Part shown: in pieces, positions 11,944 to 25,399 of the stretch
Numbering within the stretch: position 1 is the stretch's first letter
How the letters are laid out: the number at the start of each line of letters is the position of its first letter
Source: Chamaelirium japonicum
Lineage: Eukaryota > Streptophyta > Magnoliopsida > Liliales > Melanthiaceae
Direction: 5' to 3'
DNA: 64,000 bases
Assembly: GCA_947650365.1 (NCBI GenBank)
Contig: CANTAL010000028.1
Location: forward strand, 124,001-188,000
Translations under genes and position numbers: made by a program
The notes under the pieces: generated by a model
Told to the model about the DNA's origin: nothing
Database searches by the model: none
Seen by the model: the letters and a program-made list of their open reading frames with translations, nothing else

Positions 11944-14900
11944 CATTCTAATTCATTCGTATGATCCATTCTAACTCATTTGTATCTATTCTATTTCATT
12001 CGCACGATCCATTCTAATTCATTCGCACAATCTATTCTAATTCATTCGTACGATCCATTCTAATTCATTCGTACGATCCATTCTAATTCATTCATACAAT
12101 CGATTCTAATTTATTCGCACGAATGTATTCATTCTAATTCATTCGTACGATCCATTCTAATTCATTCGCACAATCTATTCTAATTCATTCATACGATCCA
12201 TTCTAATTCATTCGCACGAATGTATCCATTCTAATTCATTCATACGATCCATTCTACTTCATTCGTACTATCTGCTCTAATTCACTTATACGATCCATTC
12301 TAATTCATTCATACGATCCATTCTAATTCATTTGCACGAATATATCCATTCTAATTCATTCGTATGATCCATTCTAATTCCTTCGTACGATCCATTCTAA
12401 TTCCTTCGTACGATCCATTCTAATTCCTTCGTACAATCCATTCTATTTCATTCGTATGATCCATTCTAATTCCTTCGTACGATCCATTCTAATTCCTTCG
12501 TATCCATTCTAATTCACTCATACGATCCATTCTAATTCATTCGTACGATCCATTCTAATTCATTCATACAATGCATTCTAATTCATTCGCACGAATGTAT
12601 CCATTCTAATCCATTCGTACGATCCATTCTAATCCATTCGTACGATCCATTCTAATTTATTCGCATGAATGTAACCATTCTAATTCATTCATTTGATCCA
12701 TTCTAATTCATTCGTACGATCCATTGTAATTCATTCGTCCGATCCATTTTAATTCATTCGCACGAATGTATCCATTCTAATTCATTCGTACGATCCATTC
12801 AAATTCATTCGTACGATCCATTCTAATTCATTCGTAAGATCCATTCTAATTCATTCGTACGATCCATTCTAATTCATTCACACGAATGTATCCATTCTAG
12901 TTCATTCGTACGATCCATTCAAGTTCATTCGTACGATCCGTTCTAATTCATTCATACGATCCATTCTAATTCATTCGTATGATCCATTCTAATTAATTTG
13001 TATGATCCATTCTAATTCATTCGTACGATCCATTCTAATTCATTCATACAATCCATTCTAATTCATTCGCACGAATATATCCATTCTAATTAATTCGTAC
13101 GATCCATTCTAATTCATTCGTATGATCCATTCTTATTCATTCGCACGATCCAGTCTAATGGATTCGCACGATCCATTCTAATTCATTCGCACGAATGTAT
13201 CCATTCTAATTCATTCGTACGATCCATTCTAATTCATTAATATGATCCATTCTAATTCATTCGTCCGATCCATTCTAATTCATATGCACAAAGGTATCCA
13301 TTCTAATCCATTCGTAGGATCCATTCTAATCCATTCGTACGATCCATTCTAATTCATTCGTACGATCCATTCTAATTCATTCTCTCGAATGTATCCATTC
13401 TAATCCATTCATACGATCCATTCTAATCCATTCGTACGATCCATTCTAATTCATTCGCATGAATGTAACCATTCTAATTCATTCATTTGATCCATTCTAA
13501 TTCATTCGTACGATCCATTCTAATTCATTCGTCCGATCCATTCTAATTCATTCGCACGAATGTATCCATTCTAATTCATTCGTACGATCCATTCTAATTC
13601 ATTCGTACGATCCATTCTAATTCATTCGTACGATCTATTCTAATTCATTCGTACGATCCATTCTAATTCATTCGTACGATCCATTCTAATTCATTCGTAC
13701 GATCCATTCTAATTCATTCGCACGATCCATTCTAATTCATTCGCACGATCTGTTCTTATTCATTCGCACAATCCATTCTAATTCATTCGCACGAATGTAT
13801 CCATTCTAATTCATTCGTACGATCCATTCTAATTCATTCGTACGATCCATTAAAATTCATTCGTATGATCCATTCTAATTAATTCGTATGATCCATTCTA
13901 ATTCATTCGTACGATCCATTCTAATTTATTCATACAATCCATTCTAATTCATTCGCACGAATGTATCCATTCTAATTAATTCGTACGATCCATAATAATT
14001 CATTCGTATGATCTATTCTTATTCATTCGCACGATCCAGTCTAATTGTTTCGCACGATCCATTCTAATTCATTCGCGTGAATGTATCCATTCTATTTCAT
14101 TCATACGATCCATTCTAATTCATTCGTACAATCTATTCTATTTTATTCGTTCGATCCATTCTTACTCATTTGTATGATCCATTCTAATTCATTCGGAAGA
14201 ATGTATCCATTCTAATTTATTCGTACGATCCATTCTAATTCATTCATACGATCCATTCTAATTCATTCATACGATCCATTCTAATTCATTCGTACGATCC
14301 ATTCTAATTCATTCGCACAAATGTATCCATTCTAATTCATTCGTACGATCCATTCTAATTCATTCGTACGATCCATTCTAATTCATTCTTAAGATCCATT
14401 CTAACTCATTCGTACGATCCATTCTAATTCATTCGTACGATCCATTCTAATTCATTCGCACGAATGTATCCATTCTAGTTCATTCGTACGATCCATTCTA
14501 ATTCATTCGTATGATCCATTCTAATTCATTCGCACGATCTATTCTAATTCATTCGTACGATCCATTCTAATTCATTCATACGATCCATTCTAATTCATTC
14601 GTACGATCCATTCTAATTCATTCGCACAAATGTATCCATTCTAATTCATTCGTACGATCCATTCTAATTCATTCGCACGATCCATTCTAATTCATTCGTA
14701 CGATCCATTCTAATTCATTCGCACGATCTGTTCTTATTCATTCGCATAATCCATTCTAATTCATTCGCACGAATGTATCCATTCTTATTCATTCGCATAA
14801 TCTATTCTAATTCATTCGCACGAATGTATCCATTCTAATTCATTCGTACGATCCATTCTAATTCATTCGTACGATCCATTCTAATTCATTCGTATGATCC

Positions 14901-15200
14901 ATTCTAATTAATTCGTATGATCCATTCTAATTCACTCATACGATCCATTCTAATACATTCATACGATCCATTTTAATTCATTTGCACGAATATATCCATT
15001 CTAATTCATTCGTACGATCCATTCTAATTCCTTCGTACGATCCATTCTAATTCATTCGTACGATCTATTCTAATTCATTCGTACGATCCATTCTAATTCA
15101 TTCGTACGATCCATTCTAATTCCTTCGTACGATCCATTCTAATTCATTCGTACGATCCATTCTAATTCATTCGTACAATCTATTCTAATTCATTCGTACG
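11944..15200 (+). repeat. longest uninterrupted F block
   Basis: About 3.26 kb without a switch. Carries CTACTTCATTCG at 12,253, a run of CCTTCG units near 12,379-12,500, TATGCACAAAGG near 13,284, GATCTGTTCTTATTC near 13,748 and 14,725, and CCAGTCTAAT near 13,151 and 14,036. The last two show direct repeats of about 0.9-1 kb within the block. It abuts the left end of large copy 1. Confidence 0.94.
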
Positions 15201-15404
15201 AATAGATACATTCGTGTGAATGAATTAGAATGGATCGTACGAATGAGTAAGAATGGATCGTACGAATGAAATAGAATGGATTGCACGAATGAATTAGATT
15301 GGATCGTACGAATGAATTGGAATGGATCGTGTGAAAGAATTAGAATGGATTGTATGAATGAATTAGAATGGATCGTACGAATGAATTAGAATGGATCGTA
15401 CTAG
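15201..15404 (-). repeat. short R block at start of large copy 1
   Basis: AGTAAG, GAAATAG and GTGTGAAAG units, then the CGTACTAGGATCC switch. Homologues: 28,389-28,591, the end of 36,261-36,960, and 49,084-49,286. Confidence 0.93.
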
Positions 15405-16500
15405 GATCCATTCTAATTCATTCGTACAATCTATTCTATTTCATTCGTACGATCCATTCTTACTAATTCGTATGATCCATTCTAATTCATTCGGACAAAT
15501 GTATCCATTCTAATTTATTCATACAATCCATTCTAATTCATTCGTACGATCCATTCTAATTCATTCGTACGATCCATTCTTACTCATTCGTATGATCCAT
15601 TCTAATTCATTCGTACGATCCATTCTAATTCATTCGTACGATCGATTCTAATTCATTCGCACTATCCATTCTAATTCATTCGTACGATCCATTCTAATTC
15701 ATTCGTATGATCCATTCTGATTTATTCGTTCAAATATATCCATTCTAATTCATTCGTACGATCCATTCTAATTCATTCACACGATCCATTCTAATTCATT
15801 CGCGCGTATATATCCATTCTAATTCATTTGCACGATCCATTCTAATTCATTCCTATGATCTATTCTAATTCATTCGTACGATCCATTCTAATTCATTCTA
15901 ATTCATTCGTACGATCCATTCTACGATCCATTCTAATTCATTCGTAAATTCCATTCTAATTCATTAGCAAGATCCATGCTAGTGAATTAGAATGAATCAT
16001 ACGATCCAATCTAATTCATTCATACGATCCATTCTTACTCATTCGCATGATCCATTCTAATTCAATCGTACGATCCATTCTAATTCATTCGTACGATCCA
16101 TTCTAAATCCTTCGTACGATCCATTCTAATTCATTCGTACGATCCATTCTAATTCATTCGTACGATCCATTCTAATTCATTCATACGATCCATTTTAATT
16201 CATTCGCGCAATCTATTCTAATTCATTCGTACGATCCATTCTAATTCATTCGTACGATCCATTCTAATTCATTCATACAATCCATTTAATTTATTCGCAC
16301 GAATGTATCCATTCTAATTCATTCGTACGATCCATTCTAATTCATTCGCACAATCTATTCTAATTCATTCATACGATCCATTCTAAATCATTCGCACGAA
16401 TGTAACCATTCTAATTCATTCAAACGATCCATTCTACTTCATTCGTACTATCCATTCTAATTCACTCATATGATCCATTCTAATTCATTCATACGATCCA
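15201..16500. repeat. segment repeated 13.19 kb downstream (first copy)
   Basis: The short R block 15,201-15,404, the CTAGGATCC switch, irregular 33-bp and 12-bp units near 15,883-15,927 and the single-unit inversion at 15,981-16,000 all recur at 28,389-29,190, offset 13,187-13,188. Copy 2 carries both again (36,785-38,060 and 49,084-50,370). Confidence 0.8.
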
Positions 16501-17514
16501 TTCCAATTCATTTGCACGAATATATCCATTCTAAATCATTCGTACGATCCATTCTAATTCATTCGTACGATCCATTCTAATTCATTCGTACGATACATTC
16601 TAATTCATTCGTCCGATCCATTCTAATTCATTCACACGAATGTATCCAATCTAATTCATTCGTACGATCCATTCTAATTCATTCGTACGATCCACTCTAA
16701 TTCATTCGTACGATCCATTCTAATTCATTCGCACGAATGTATCCATTCTAGTTCATTCGTACGATCCATTCTAATTCATTCGTACGATCTATTCTAATTC
16801 TTTCGCACGATCCATTCTAATTCATTCGTACGATCCATTCTAATTCATTCATACGATCCATTCTGATTCATTCGTACGACCCATTCTAATTCATTCGCAC
16901 AAATGTATCCATTCTAATTCATTCGTACGATCCATTCTAATTCATTCGCACGATCCATTTTAATTCATTCGTACGATCCATTCTAATTCATTCGCACGAT
17001 CTGTTCTTATTCATTCGCACAATCCATTCTAATTCATTCGCACGAATGTATCCATTCTAATTCATTCGTACGATCCATTCTAATTCATTCGTATGATCCA
17101 TTCAAATTCATTCGTATGATCCATTCTAATTAATTCGTATGATCCATTCTAATTCATTCGTACGATCCATTCTAATTCATTCATACAATCCATTCTAATT
17201 TATTCGCACGAATGTATCCATTCTAATTAATTCGTACGATCCATTCTAATTCATTCGTATGATCTATTCTTATTCATTCGCACGATCCAGTCTAATTGAT
17301 TCGCACGATCCATTCTAATTTATTCGCACGAATGTATCCATTCTAATTCATTCATACGATCCATTCTAATTCATTAATATGATCCATTCTAATTCATTCG
17401 TATGATCCATTCTAATTCATATGCACAAACGTATCCATTCTAATCCATTCGTAGGATCCATTCTAATCCATTCGTACGATCCATTCTAATTCATTCGTAC
17501 GATCCATTCTAATT
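15405..17514 (+). repeat. F block with a single inverted unit
   Basis: Irregular 33-bp and 12-bp units at about 15,883-15,927. One R unit at 15,981-16,000 (GTGAATTAGAATGAATC). GATCTGTTCTTATTC near 16,999, CCAGTCTAATTG near 17,287, TATGCACAAACG near 17,420. Exit CTAATTATGAATTAG. Confidence 0.93.
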
Positions 17515-18650
17515 ATGAATTAGAATGGATCATACGAATGAATTAGAATGGATCGTACGAACGAATTAGAATGGATCGTACGAATGAATTAGAATGGATC
17601 ATATGAACGAATTAGAATGGATCGTACGAATGAATTAGAATGGATACATTCGAGCGAATGAATTAGAATGGATCGTACGAATGAATTAGAATAGATCATA
17701 GGAATGAATTAGAATGGATCGTGCAAATGAATTAGAATGGATACATTCGTGCGAATGAATTAGAATGGATCGTGCGAATGAATTAGAATGGATCGTACGA
17801 ATGAATTAGAATGGATATATTTGAACGAATAAATTAGAATGGATCATACGAATGAATTAGAATGGATCGTACGAATGAATTAGAATGGATAGTGCGAATG
17901 AATTAGAATCGATCATACGAATGAATTAGAATGGATCGTACGAATGAATTAGATCGTACGAATGAATTAGAATGGATCGTACGAATGAATTAAAATGGAT
18001 ACATTCAAGCGAATGAATTAGAATAGATCGTAGGAATGAATTAAAATGGATCGTACGAATGAATTAGAATGGATACATTTTTGAGAATGAATTAGAATGG
18101 ATCGTACGAATGAATTAGAATGCATCGTACGAAAGAATTAGAATGGATATATTCGTGCGAATGAATTAGAATGGATCGTACGAATGAATTAGACTGGATC
18201 GTACGAATGAATTTGTATGGATACATTTGTGCGAATGAATCTAAATGGATTATATGAATGAATTACAATGGATCGTACGAATGAATTAGAATGGATCGTA
18301 CGAATGAATTAGAATAGCTCATACGAATGAATTAGAATGAATCGTATGAATGAATTAGAATCGTTACATTCGTGCGAATGAATTAGAATAGATCGTACGA
18401 ATGAATTAGAATGGATCGTATGAATAAATTAGAATGGATCGTGGGAATGAATTAGAATGGATCGTACGAATGAATTAGAATGGATCCACCGAATGAGTTA
18501 GAATGGATCATACGAATGAATTAGAATGGATTGTACGAATGAATTAGAATGGATTATGCGAATGAATTAGAATGGATCGTATGAATGAATAAGAATGGAT
18601 CGTACGAATGAATTAGAATGGATCGTGCGAATGAATTAGCATGAATCGTA
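17515..18650 (-). repeat. R block
   Basis: About 1.14 kb. Includes GATATATTTGAACG near 17,814, a truncated GAATTAGATCGTACG near 17,945 and GGATCCACCGAATG near 18,482. Exit CATGAATCGTACAATCC. Homologue 39,026-40,160 at offset about 21,511. Confidence 0.93.
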
Positions 18651-19256
18651 CAATCCATTCTATTTCATTCGTACGATCCATTCTTACTCATTCGTATGAT
18701 CCATTCAAATTCATTCGTATGATCCATTCTAATTCATTCGTACGATCCATTCTAATTCATTCGTACAATCCATTCTAATTCATTCGCACGATCCATTCTA
18801 ATTCATTCCTACGATCCATTCTAATTCATTCATACGATCCATTCTAATTCATTCCTACAATCCATTCTAATTCATTCGCCCGATCCATTTTAATTCATTC
18901 AAACGATCCATTCTAATTCATTCATACAATGCATTGTAATTCTTTCACACGATCCATTCTAATTCATTCGTACGATCCATTCTAATTCATTCGTACAATC
19001 CATTCTATTTCATTTGTACGATCCATTCTTACTCATTCGTATGATCCATTCTAATTCATTCGTACGATCCATTCTAATTTATTTGTACGATCCATTCTAA
19101 TTTATTCGTACAATCCATTCTATTTCATTCGTACGATCCATTCTTACTCATTCGTATGATCCATTCTAATTCATTCGCACGAATGTATCCATTCTAATTC
19201 ATTCATACAATCCAATCTAATTCATTCCGTACGATCCATTCTAATTCATTCGTACG
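18651..19256 (+). repeat. F block
   Basis: CTATTTC and CTTACTC pairs at the start and near 19,005 and 19,120. TTCTTTCACACG near 18,941. An extra base in TTCATTCCGTACG near 19,222. Exit CGTACGATCGTACG. Confidence 0.92.
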
Positions 19257-20250
19257 ATCGTACGAATGAATTAGAATGGATCGTACGAATGAATTAGAAT
19301 AGATTGTGCGAATGAATTAGAATGGATCGTACGAATGAATTAGAATGGATCATACGAATGAGTAAGAATGGATCGTACGAATGAATTAGAATGGATCGTA
19401 CGAATGAATTAGAATGGATCGTACGAATAAATTAGAATGGATACATTCGTGCGAATGAATTAGAATGGATCATACGAATGAGTAAGAATGGATCGTACGA
19501 ATGAAATAGAATAGATTGTACGAATGAATTAGAATGGATCCTACGAATGAATTAGAATGGATCGTGTGAAAGAATTAGAATGGATTGTATGAATGAATTA
19601 GAATGGATCGTATGAATGAATTAGAATGGATCGTGCGAATGAATTCGAATGGATCGTACGAATTCATTCTAATTCATTCATACAATCCATTCTAATTCTT
19701 TCACACGATCCATTCTAATTCATTCGTACGTTCCATTCTAATTCATTAGCATGATCCATGCTAATTCATTCGTTCGATCAATTCTAATTCATTAGCACGA
19801 TCCATTCTAATTCATTCCTACGATCCATTCTAATTCATTCGCACGATCCATTCTAATTCATTCATAGTATCCATTCTAATTCATTCATACGATATATTCT
19901 AATTCTTTCGCACGAATGTATCCATTCAAATTCATTCGCACGAATGTATCCATTCTAATTCATTCGTACGATCCATTCTAATTCATTCGTACGATCCATT
20001 TGAATTCATTCGCACGATCCATTCTAATTCATTCATATGATCCATTCTAATTCATTCATACAATCCATTCTAATTCTTTCACACGATCCATTCTAATTCA
20101 TTCGTACGATCCATTCTAATTCATTCATACAATCCATTCTATTTCATTCGTACGATCCATTCTTACTCATTCGTATGATCCATTCTAATTCATTCGTATG
20201 ATCCATTCTAATTCATTCGTACGATCCCTTCTAATTCATTCGTACGATCC
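18700..20250. repeat. 1.55-kb higher-order repeat, first unit of a pair
   Basis: The switch CGTACGATCGTACGAATG at 19,251 recurs at 20,803 (offset 1,552), followed in both by an R block of about 400 bp and the GAATTCATTC switch (19,661 and 21,212). The block pattern F-R-F is shared. The pair is carried again in copy 2 (40,771 and 42,321). Outer limits are approximate. Confidence 0.75.
19257..19660 (-). repeat. R block of the 1.55-kb pair
   Basis: AGTAAG twice (19,361 and 19,486), GTGTGAAAG near 19,564, TTCGAATGG before the switch GTACGAATTCATTC. Confidence 0.93.
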
Positions 20251-20810
20251 ATTCTAATTCATTCGCACGATCCATTCTAATTCATTCATACGATCCATTC
20301 TAATTCATTCATACGATCCATTCTAATTCATTCCTACAATCCATTCTAATTCATTCGCCCGATCCATTCTAATTCATTCATACGATCCATTCTATTCGAA
20401 TGGATCATGCGATCCATTCGAATTCATTCGCACGATCCATTCTAATTCATTCATACGATCCATTCTAATTCATTCATACAATGCATTCTAATTCTTTCAC
20501 ACGATCCATTCTAATTCATTCGTACGATCCATTCTAATTCATTCATACAATCCATTCTATTTTATTTGTACGATCCATTCTTACTCATTCGTATGATCCA
20601 TTCTAATTCATTCGTACGATCCATTCTAATTCATTTGTACGATCCATTCAAATTCATTCGTACAATCAATTCTATTTCATTCGTACGATCCATTCTTACT
20701 CATTCGTATGATCCATTCTAATTCATTCGCACGAATGTATCCATTATAATTCATTCATACAATCCATTCTAATTCATTCTGTACGATCCATTCTAATTCA
20801 TTCGTACGAT
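19661..20810 (+). repeat. F block with TTAGCATG triplet and 14-bp inversion
   Basis: TTCTTTCACACG and the TTAGCATGATCCATGC triplet near 19,747. An inverted fragment GAATGGATCATGC at 20,398-20,410, flanked by F units. Exit CGTACGATCGTACG. Confidence 0.92.
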
Positions 20811-21800
20811 CGTACGAATGAATTAGAATGGATCGTACGAATGAATTAGAATAGATTGTGCGAATGAATTAGAATGGATCGTACGAATGAATTAGAATGG
20901 ATCGTACGAATAAATTAGAATGGATCATACGAATGAGTAAGAATGGATCGTACGAATGAATTAGAATAGATCGTACGAATGAATTAGAATGGATCGTACG
21001 AATAATTTAGAATGGATACATTCGTCCGAATGAATTAGAATGGATTATATGAATGAGTAAGAATGGATCGTACGAATGAAATAGAATAGATTGTACGAAT
21101 GAATTAGAATGGATCCTACGAATGAATTAGAATGGATCGTGTGATAGAATTAGAATGGATTGTATGAATGAATTAGAATGGATCGTGCGAATGAATTCCA
21201 ATTAATCGTACGAATTCATTCTAATTCATTCATACAATCCATTCTAATTCTTTCACACGATCCATTCTAATTCATTCGTACGTTCCATTCTAATTCATTA
21301 GCACGATCCATGCTAATTCATTCGTTCGATCAATTCTAATTCATTAGCACGATCCATTCTAATTCATTCGTACGATCCATTCTAATTCATTCGCACGATC
21401 CATTCTAATTCATTCATAGGATCCATTCTAATTCATTCATACGATCTATTCTAATTCTTTCGCACGATTAGTATCCATTCTAATTCATTCGCACGAATGT
21501 ATCCATTCTAATTCATTCGTACGATCCATTCTAATTCATTCGTACGATCCATTCTAATTCATTCGTACGATCCATTCTAATTCATTAGCACGATCAATTC
21601 TAATTCATTCGTACGTTCCATTCAAATTCATTCGCACGATCCATTCTAATTCATTCATACAATCCATTCTATTTCATTCGTATGATCCATTCTTACTCAT
21701 TCGTATGATCCATTCTAATTCATTCGCACGATTGTATCCATTCTAATTCATTCGTACGATCCATTCTAATTCATTTATACAATCCATTCTAATTCTTTCA
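20251..21800. repeat. 1.55-kb higher-order repeat, second unit of a pair
   Basis: Tandem partner of 18,700-20,250 at offset about 1,552. It differs by a 14-bp inverted fragment at 20,397-20,410 and by GATTAGTATCC at 21,466, where the first unit has the usual GAATGTATCC (19,915). Confidence 0.75.
20811..21211 (-). repeat. R block of the 1.55-kb pair
   Basis: Same unit order as 19,257-19,660. Differs at GATAGAATTAG near 21,143 and GAATTCCAATTAATCG near 21,190. Confidence 0.93.
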
Positions 21801-22391
21801 CACGATCCATTCTAATTCATTTGTACGATCCATTCTAATTCATTCGTACAATCCATTTTATTTCATTCGTAAGATCCATTCTTACTCATTCGTATGATCC
21901 ATTCTAATTCATTCGCACGAATGTATCCATTCTAATTCATTCGTACGATCCATTCTAATTCATTCGTACGATCCATTCTAATTCATTCAGACGATCCATT
22001 CTAATTCATTCATACAATCCATTCTAATTCATTCGCACGATCCATTCGAATTCATTCGCACGATCCATTCTAATTCATTCATACGATCCATTCTAATTCA
22101 TTCGCACGATCCATTCGAATTAATTCGCATGATCCATTCTAATTCATTCGCACGAATGTATCCATTCTAATTCATTCGTATGATCCATTCTAATTCATTC
22201 GTACAATCCATTCTTATTCCTTCGTACGATCCATTCTAATTCATTCGCATAATCTATTCTAATTCATTCATACGATCCATTCTAATTCATTCATACGATC
22301 CATTCTAATTCATTCGCACGAATGTATCCATTCTAATTCATTCGTACGATCCATTCTAATTCATTCGTACAATCCATTCTATTTCATTCGT
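21212..22391 (+). repeat. F block
   Basis: TTCTTTCACACG and the TTAGCACG triplet near 21,298-21,352. GATTAGTATCC at 21,466 is a one-off form of the 28-bp head. Two CTATTTC-CTTACTC pairs near 21,670 and 21,850. Confidence 0.92.
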
Positions 22392-22800
22392 ACGAATAAA
22401 TTGGAATGGATATATTTGTGCAAATGAATTAGAATGGATCATACGAATGAGTAAGAATGCATCGTATGAATGAAATAGAATGGATCGTATGAAGGAATTA
22501 GAATGGATCATACGAATGAATTAGAATGGATCGTATGAATGAATTAGAATGGATCGTGTGAAAGAATTAGAATGGATTGAATTAGAATGGATCGTACGAA
22601 TGAGTAAGAATGGATCGTACGAATGAAATAGAATGGATTGTACGAATGAATTAGAATGGATCGTACGAATGAATTAGAATGGATGGTGTGAAAGAATTAG
22701 AATGGATTGTATGAATGAATTAGAATGGATCGTATAAATGAATTAGAATGGATCGTACGAATGAAATAGAATGGATCGTACGTATCTATTAGAATGGATA
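22392..22800 (-). repeat. R block
   Basis: AGTAAG and GAAATAG units twice. A truncated unit, GGATTGAATTAGAATGG, near 22,575. Exit CGTATCTATTAG then GGATACATTCC. Confidence 0.92.
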
Positions 22801-23185
22801 CATTCCAATTCATTCATACAATCTATTCTAATTCATTCGTATGATCCATTCTAATTCATTCGTACAATACATTCTATTTCATTCGTACGATCCATATTTA
22901 CTCATTCGTATGATCCATTCTAATTCATTCGCACGAATGTATCCATTCTAATTCATTCGTACGATCCATTCTAATTCATTCGTACGATCCATTCTAATTC
23001 ATTCATACGATCCATTCTAATTCATTCATACAATCCATTCTAATTCTTTCACACTATCCATTCTAATTCATTCGTACGATCCATTCTAATTCATTCGTGC
23101 AATCCATTCTATTTCATTCGTACGATCCATTCTTTCTCATTCGTATGATCCATTCTAATTCATTTACACGAATGTATCCATTCAT
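22801..23185 (+). repeat. F block
   Basis: CTATTTC with CATATTTACTC near 22,875, TTCTTTCACACTATCC near 23,046, CTTTCTCATTCG near 23,129. Exit ATCCATTCATACGTATG. Confidence 0.92.
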
Positions 23186-24858
23186 ACGTATGAATTAGAA
23201 TAGATCGTATGAATGAATTAGAATGGATCGTACGAAGGAATTAGAATGGATCGTACGAATGAATTAGAATGGATCGTACGAATGAATTAGAATGGATACG
23301 AATGAATTAGAATGGATCGTACGAAGGAATTGGAATGGATCGTACGAATGAATTAAAATGGATATATTCGTGCAAATAAATTAGAATGGATCGTATGAAT
23401 GTATTAGAACGGATCGTATGAGTGAATTAGAATGGATCGTACGAATGAATTAGAATGGATCGTATGAATGAATTTGAATGGATACATTCATGTGAATGAA
23501 TTAGAATGGATCGTATGAATGAATTAGAATACATTTTGTGATTGAATTAGAACTGATCGTACGAATGAATTAGAATGGATACATTCGTGCGAATGAATTA
23601 GAATGGATTGTATGAATGAATTAGAATGGATCGTACGAATGAATTAGAATGGATCGTATGAGTGAATTAGAATGGATACGAAGGAATTAGAATGGATCGT
23701 ACGAAGGAGTTAGAATGGATCATACGAATGAAATAGAATGGATCGTACGAAGGAATTAGAATGGATCGTACGAAGGAATTAGAATGGATCGTACGAATGA
23801 ATTAGAATGGATATATTCATGCAAATGAATTAGAATGGATCGTATGAATGAATTAGAATTGATCATATGAGTGAATTAGAACGGATAGTACGAATGAAGT
23901 AGAATGGATCATATGAATGAATTAGAATGGATCGTACGAATGAATTAGAATGGATACATTCGTGCGAATAAATTAGAATGGATTGTATGAATGAATTAGA
24001 ATGGATCTTACGAATGAATTAGAATGGATCGTACGAATGAATTAGAATAGATTGCGCGAATGAATTAGAATGGATGGTACGAAGGAATTAGAATGGATCG
24101 TACGAATGAATTAGAATGGATCGTACGAATGAATTAGAATGGATCGTACGAAGGAATTAGAATGGATCGTACGATTGAATTAGAATGGATCATACGAATG
24201 AGTAAGAATGGATCGTATGAATGAATTAGATTGGATCGTACGATCCATTCTAATTCATTAGCATGGATCGTGCTAATGAATTAGAATGGAATATACGAAT
24301 GAATTAGAATGGATCGTAGAATGGATCGTACGAATGAATTAGAATGGATTGTACGAATGAATTAGAATCAATCGTACGAATGAAATAGAATGGATTGTAC
24401 GAATGAATAAGAATGGATTGTACGAATGAATTAGAATGGATCATACGAATGAGTAAAAATGGATCGTATGAATGAATTAGATTGGATCGTATGAATGAAT
24501 TAGAATGGATCGTGCGAATGAATTAGAATGGATCGTACGAAGGAATTAGAATGGATCGTACGAATGAATTAGAATAGATCGTGCGAATGAATTAGAATGG
24601 ATCGTGCGAATGAATTAAGATGGATCGTAGGAATGAATTAGATTGGATCGTATGAATGAATTAGAATGGATCGTACGAAGGAATTAGAATGGATCGTACA
24701 AAGGAAGTAGAATGGATCGTACGAAGGAATTAGAATGGATCGTACGAAGGAATTAGAATAGATCGTACCAATGAATTAGAATGGATCATACGAATAAATT
24801 AGAATGGATCGTATGAATGAATTTGAATGGATCGTGCGAATGAATTAGAATGGATCGT
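23186..24858 (-). repeat. R block with one forward unit
   Basis: About 1.67 kb. Shortened units GGATACGAATG near 23,294 and GGATACGAAGG near 23,674. A forward unit at 24,241-24,261 ending TTAGCATGG. A shortened unit, CGTAGAATGGATCG, is near 24,314. Positions 23,956-24,863 are absent from copy 2. Confidence 0.92.
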
Positions 24859-24863
24859 ACGAT
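23956..24863. repeat. 908-bp satellite segment present in copy 1 only
   Basis: Copy 2 joins the equivalents of 23,955 and 24,864 directly (45,558/45,559). Both edges contain GAT (TGGAT before the left cut, GTACGAT before the right cut), so the join has 3 bp of microhomology and creates GGATCC. The segment is R except for one F unit at 24,241-24,261. Confidence 0.85.
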
Positions 24864-24960
24864 CCATTCTAATTCATTTGCACGAATATATCCATTCTAA
24901 TTCATTCACATGATCTATTCTAATTCATTCGCACGATCTATTCTAATTAATTTGTACGAT
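24859..24960 (+). repeat. short F block
   Basis: About four units, including TTTGCACGAATATATCC. Exit TTTGTACGATCGTGC. Homologue 45,559-45,655. Confidence 0.9.
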
Positions 24961-25340
24961 CGTGCTAGTGAATTAGAATGGATCGTACGAATGAATTAGA
25001 ATGGATCGTACGAATAAATTAGAATGGATCGTACGAATGAATTGGAATGGATCGTATAAATGAATTGGAATGAATCTTGGAATGGATCGTACAAATGAAG
25101 TAGAATGGATCGTGCAAATGAATTAGAATGAATCGTACGAATGAATTAGAATGGATCGTACGAATGAATTTGAATGGATCGTGTGAAAGAATTAGAATGG
25201 ATTGTACGAATGAATTAGAATGGATCGTACGAATGAATTAGAATGGATCGTATGAATGAATTAGAATGGATCGTACGAATGAGTGAGAATGGATCTTACG
25301 AATGAATTAGAATGGATCGTACGAATGAAATAGAATGGAT
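24961..25340 (-). repeat. R block
   Basis: Entry GTGCTAGTGAATTAG. A truncated GAATCTTGGAATGG near 25,071. GTGTGAAAG near 25,182. Exit GGATTCGCACGAATG. Confidence 0.92.
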
Positions 25341-25399
25341 TCGCACGAATGTATCCATTCTAATTCATTCGTACGATCCATTCAAATTCACTAGCACGA
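25341..25399 (+). repeat. very short F block
   Basis: One 28-bp unit and one variant ending TTCACTAGCACG, between R blocks. Kept intact in copy 2 at 46,036-46,094. Confidence 0.9.

Noticed and set aside
15880-15930. Transposon target-site scar
   Set aside because: The 33-bp and 12-bp units are built only of monomer pieces, so replication slippage explains them and no foreign bases are present.
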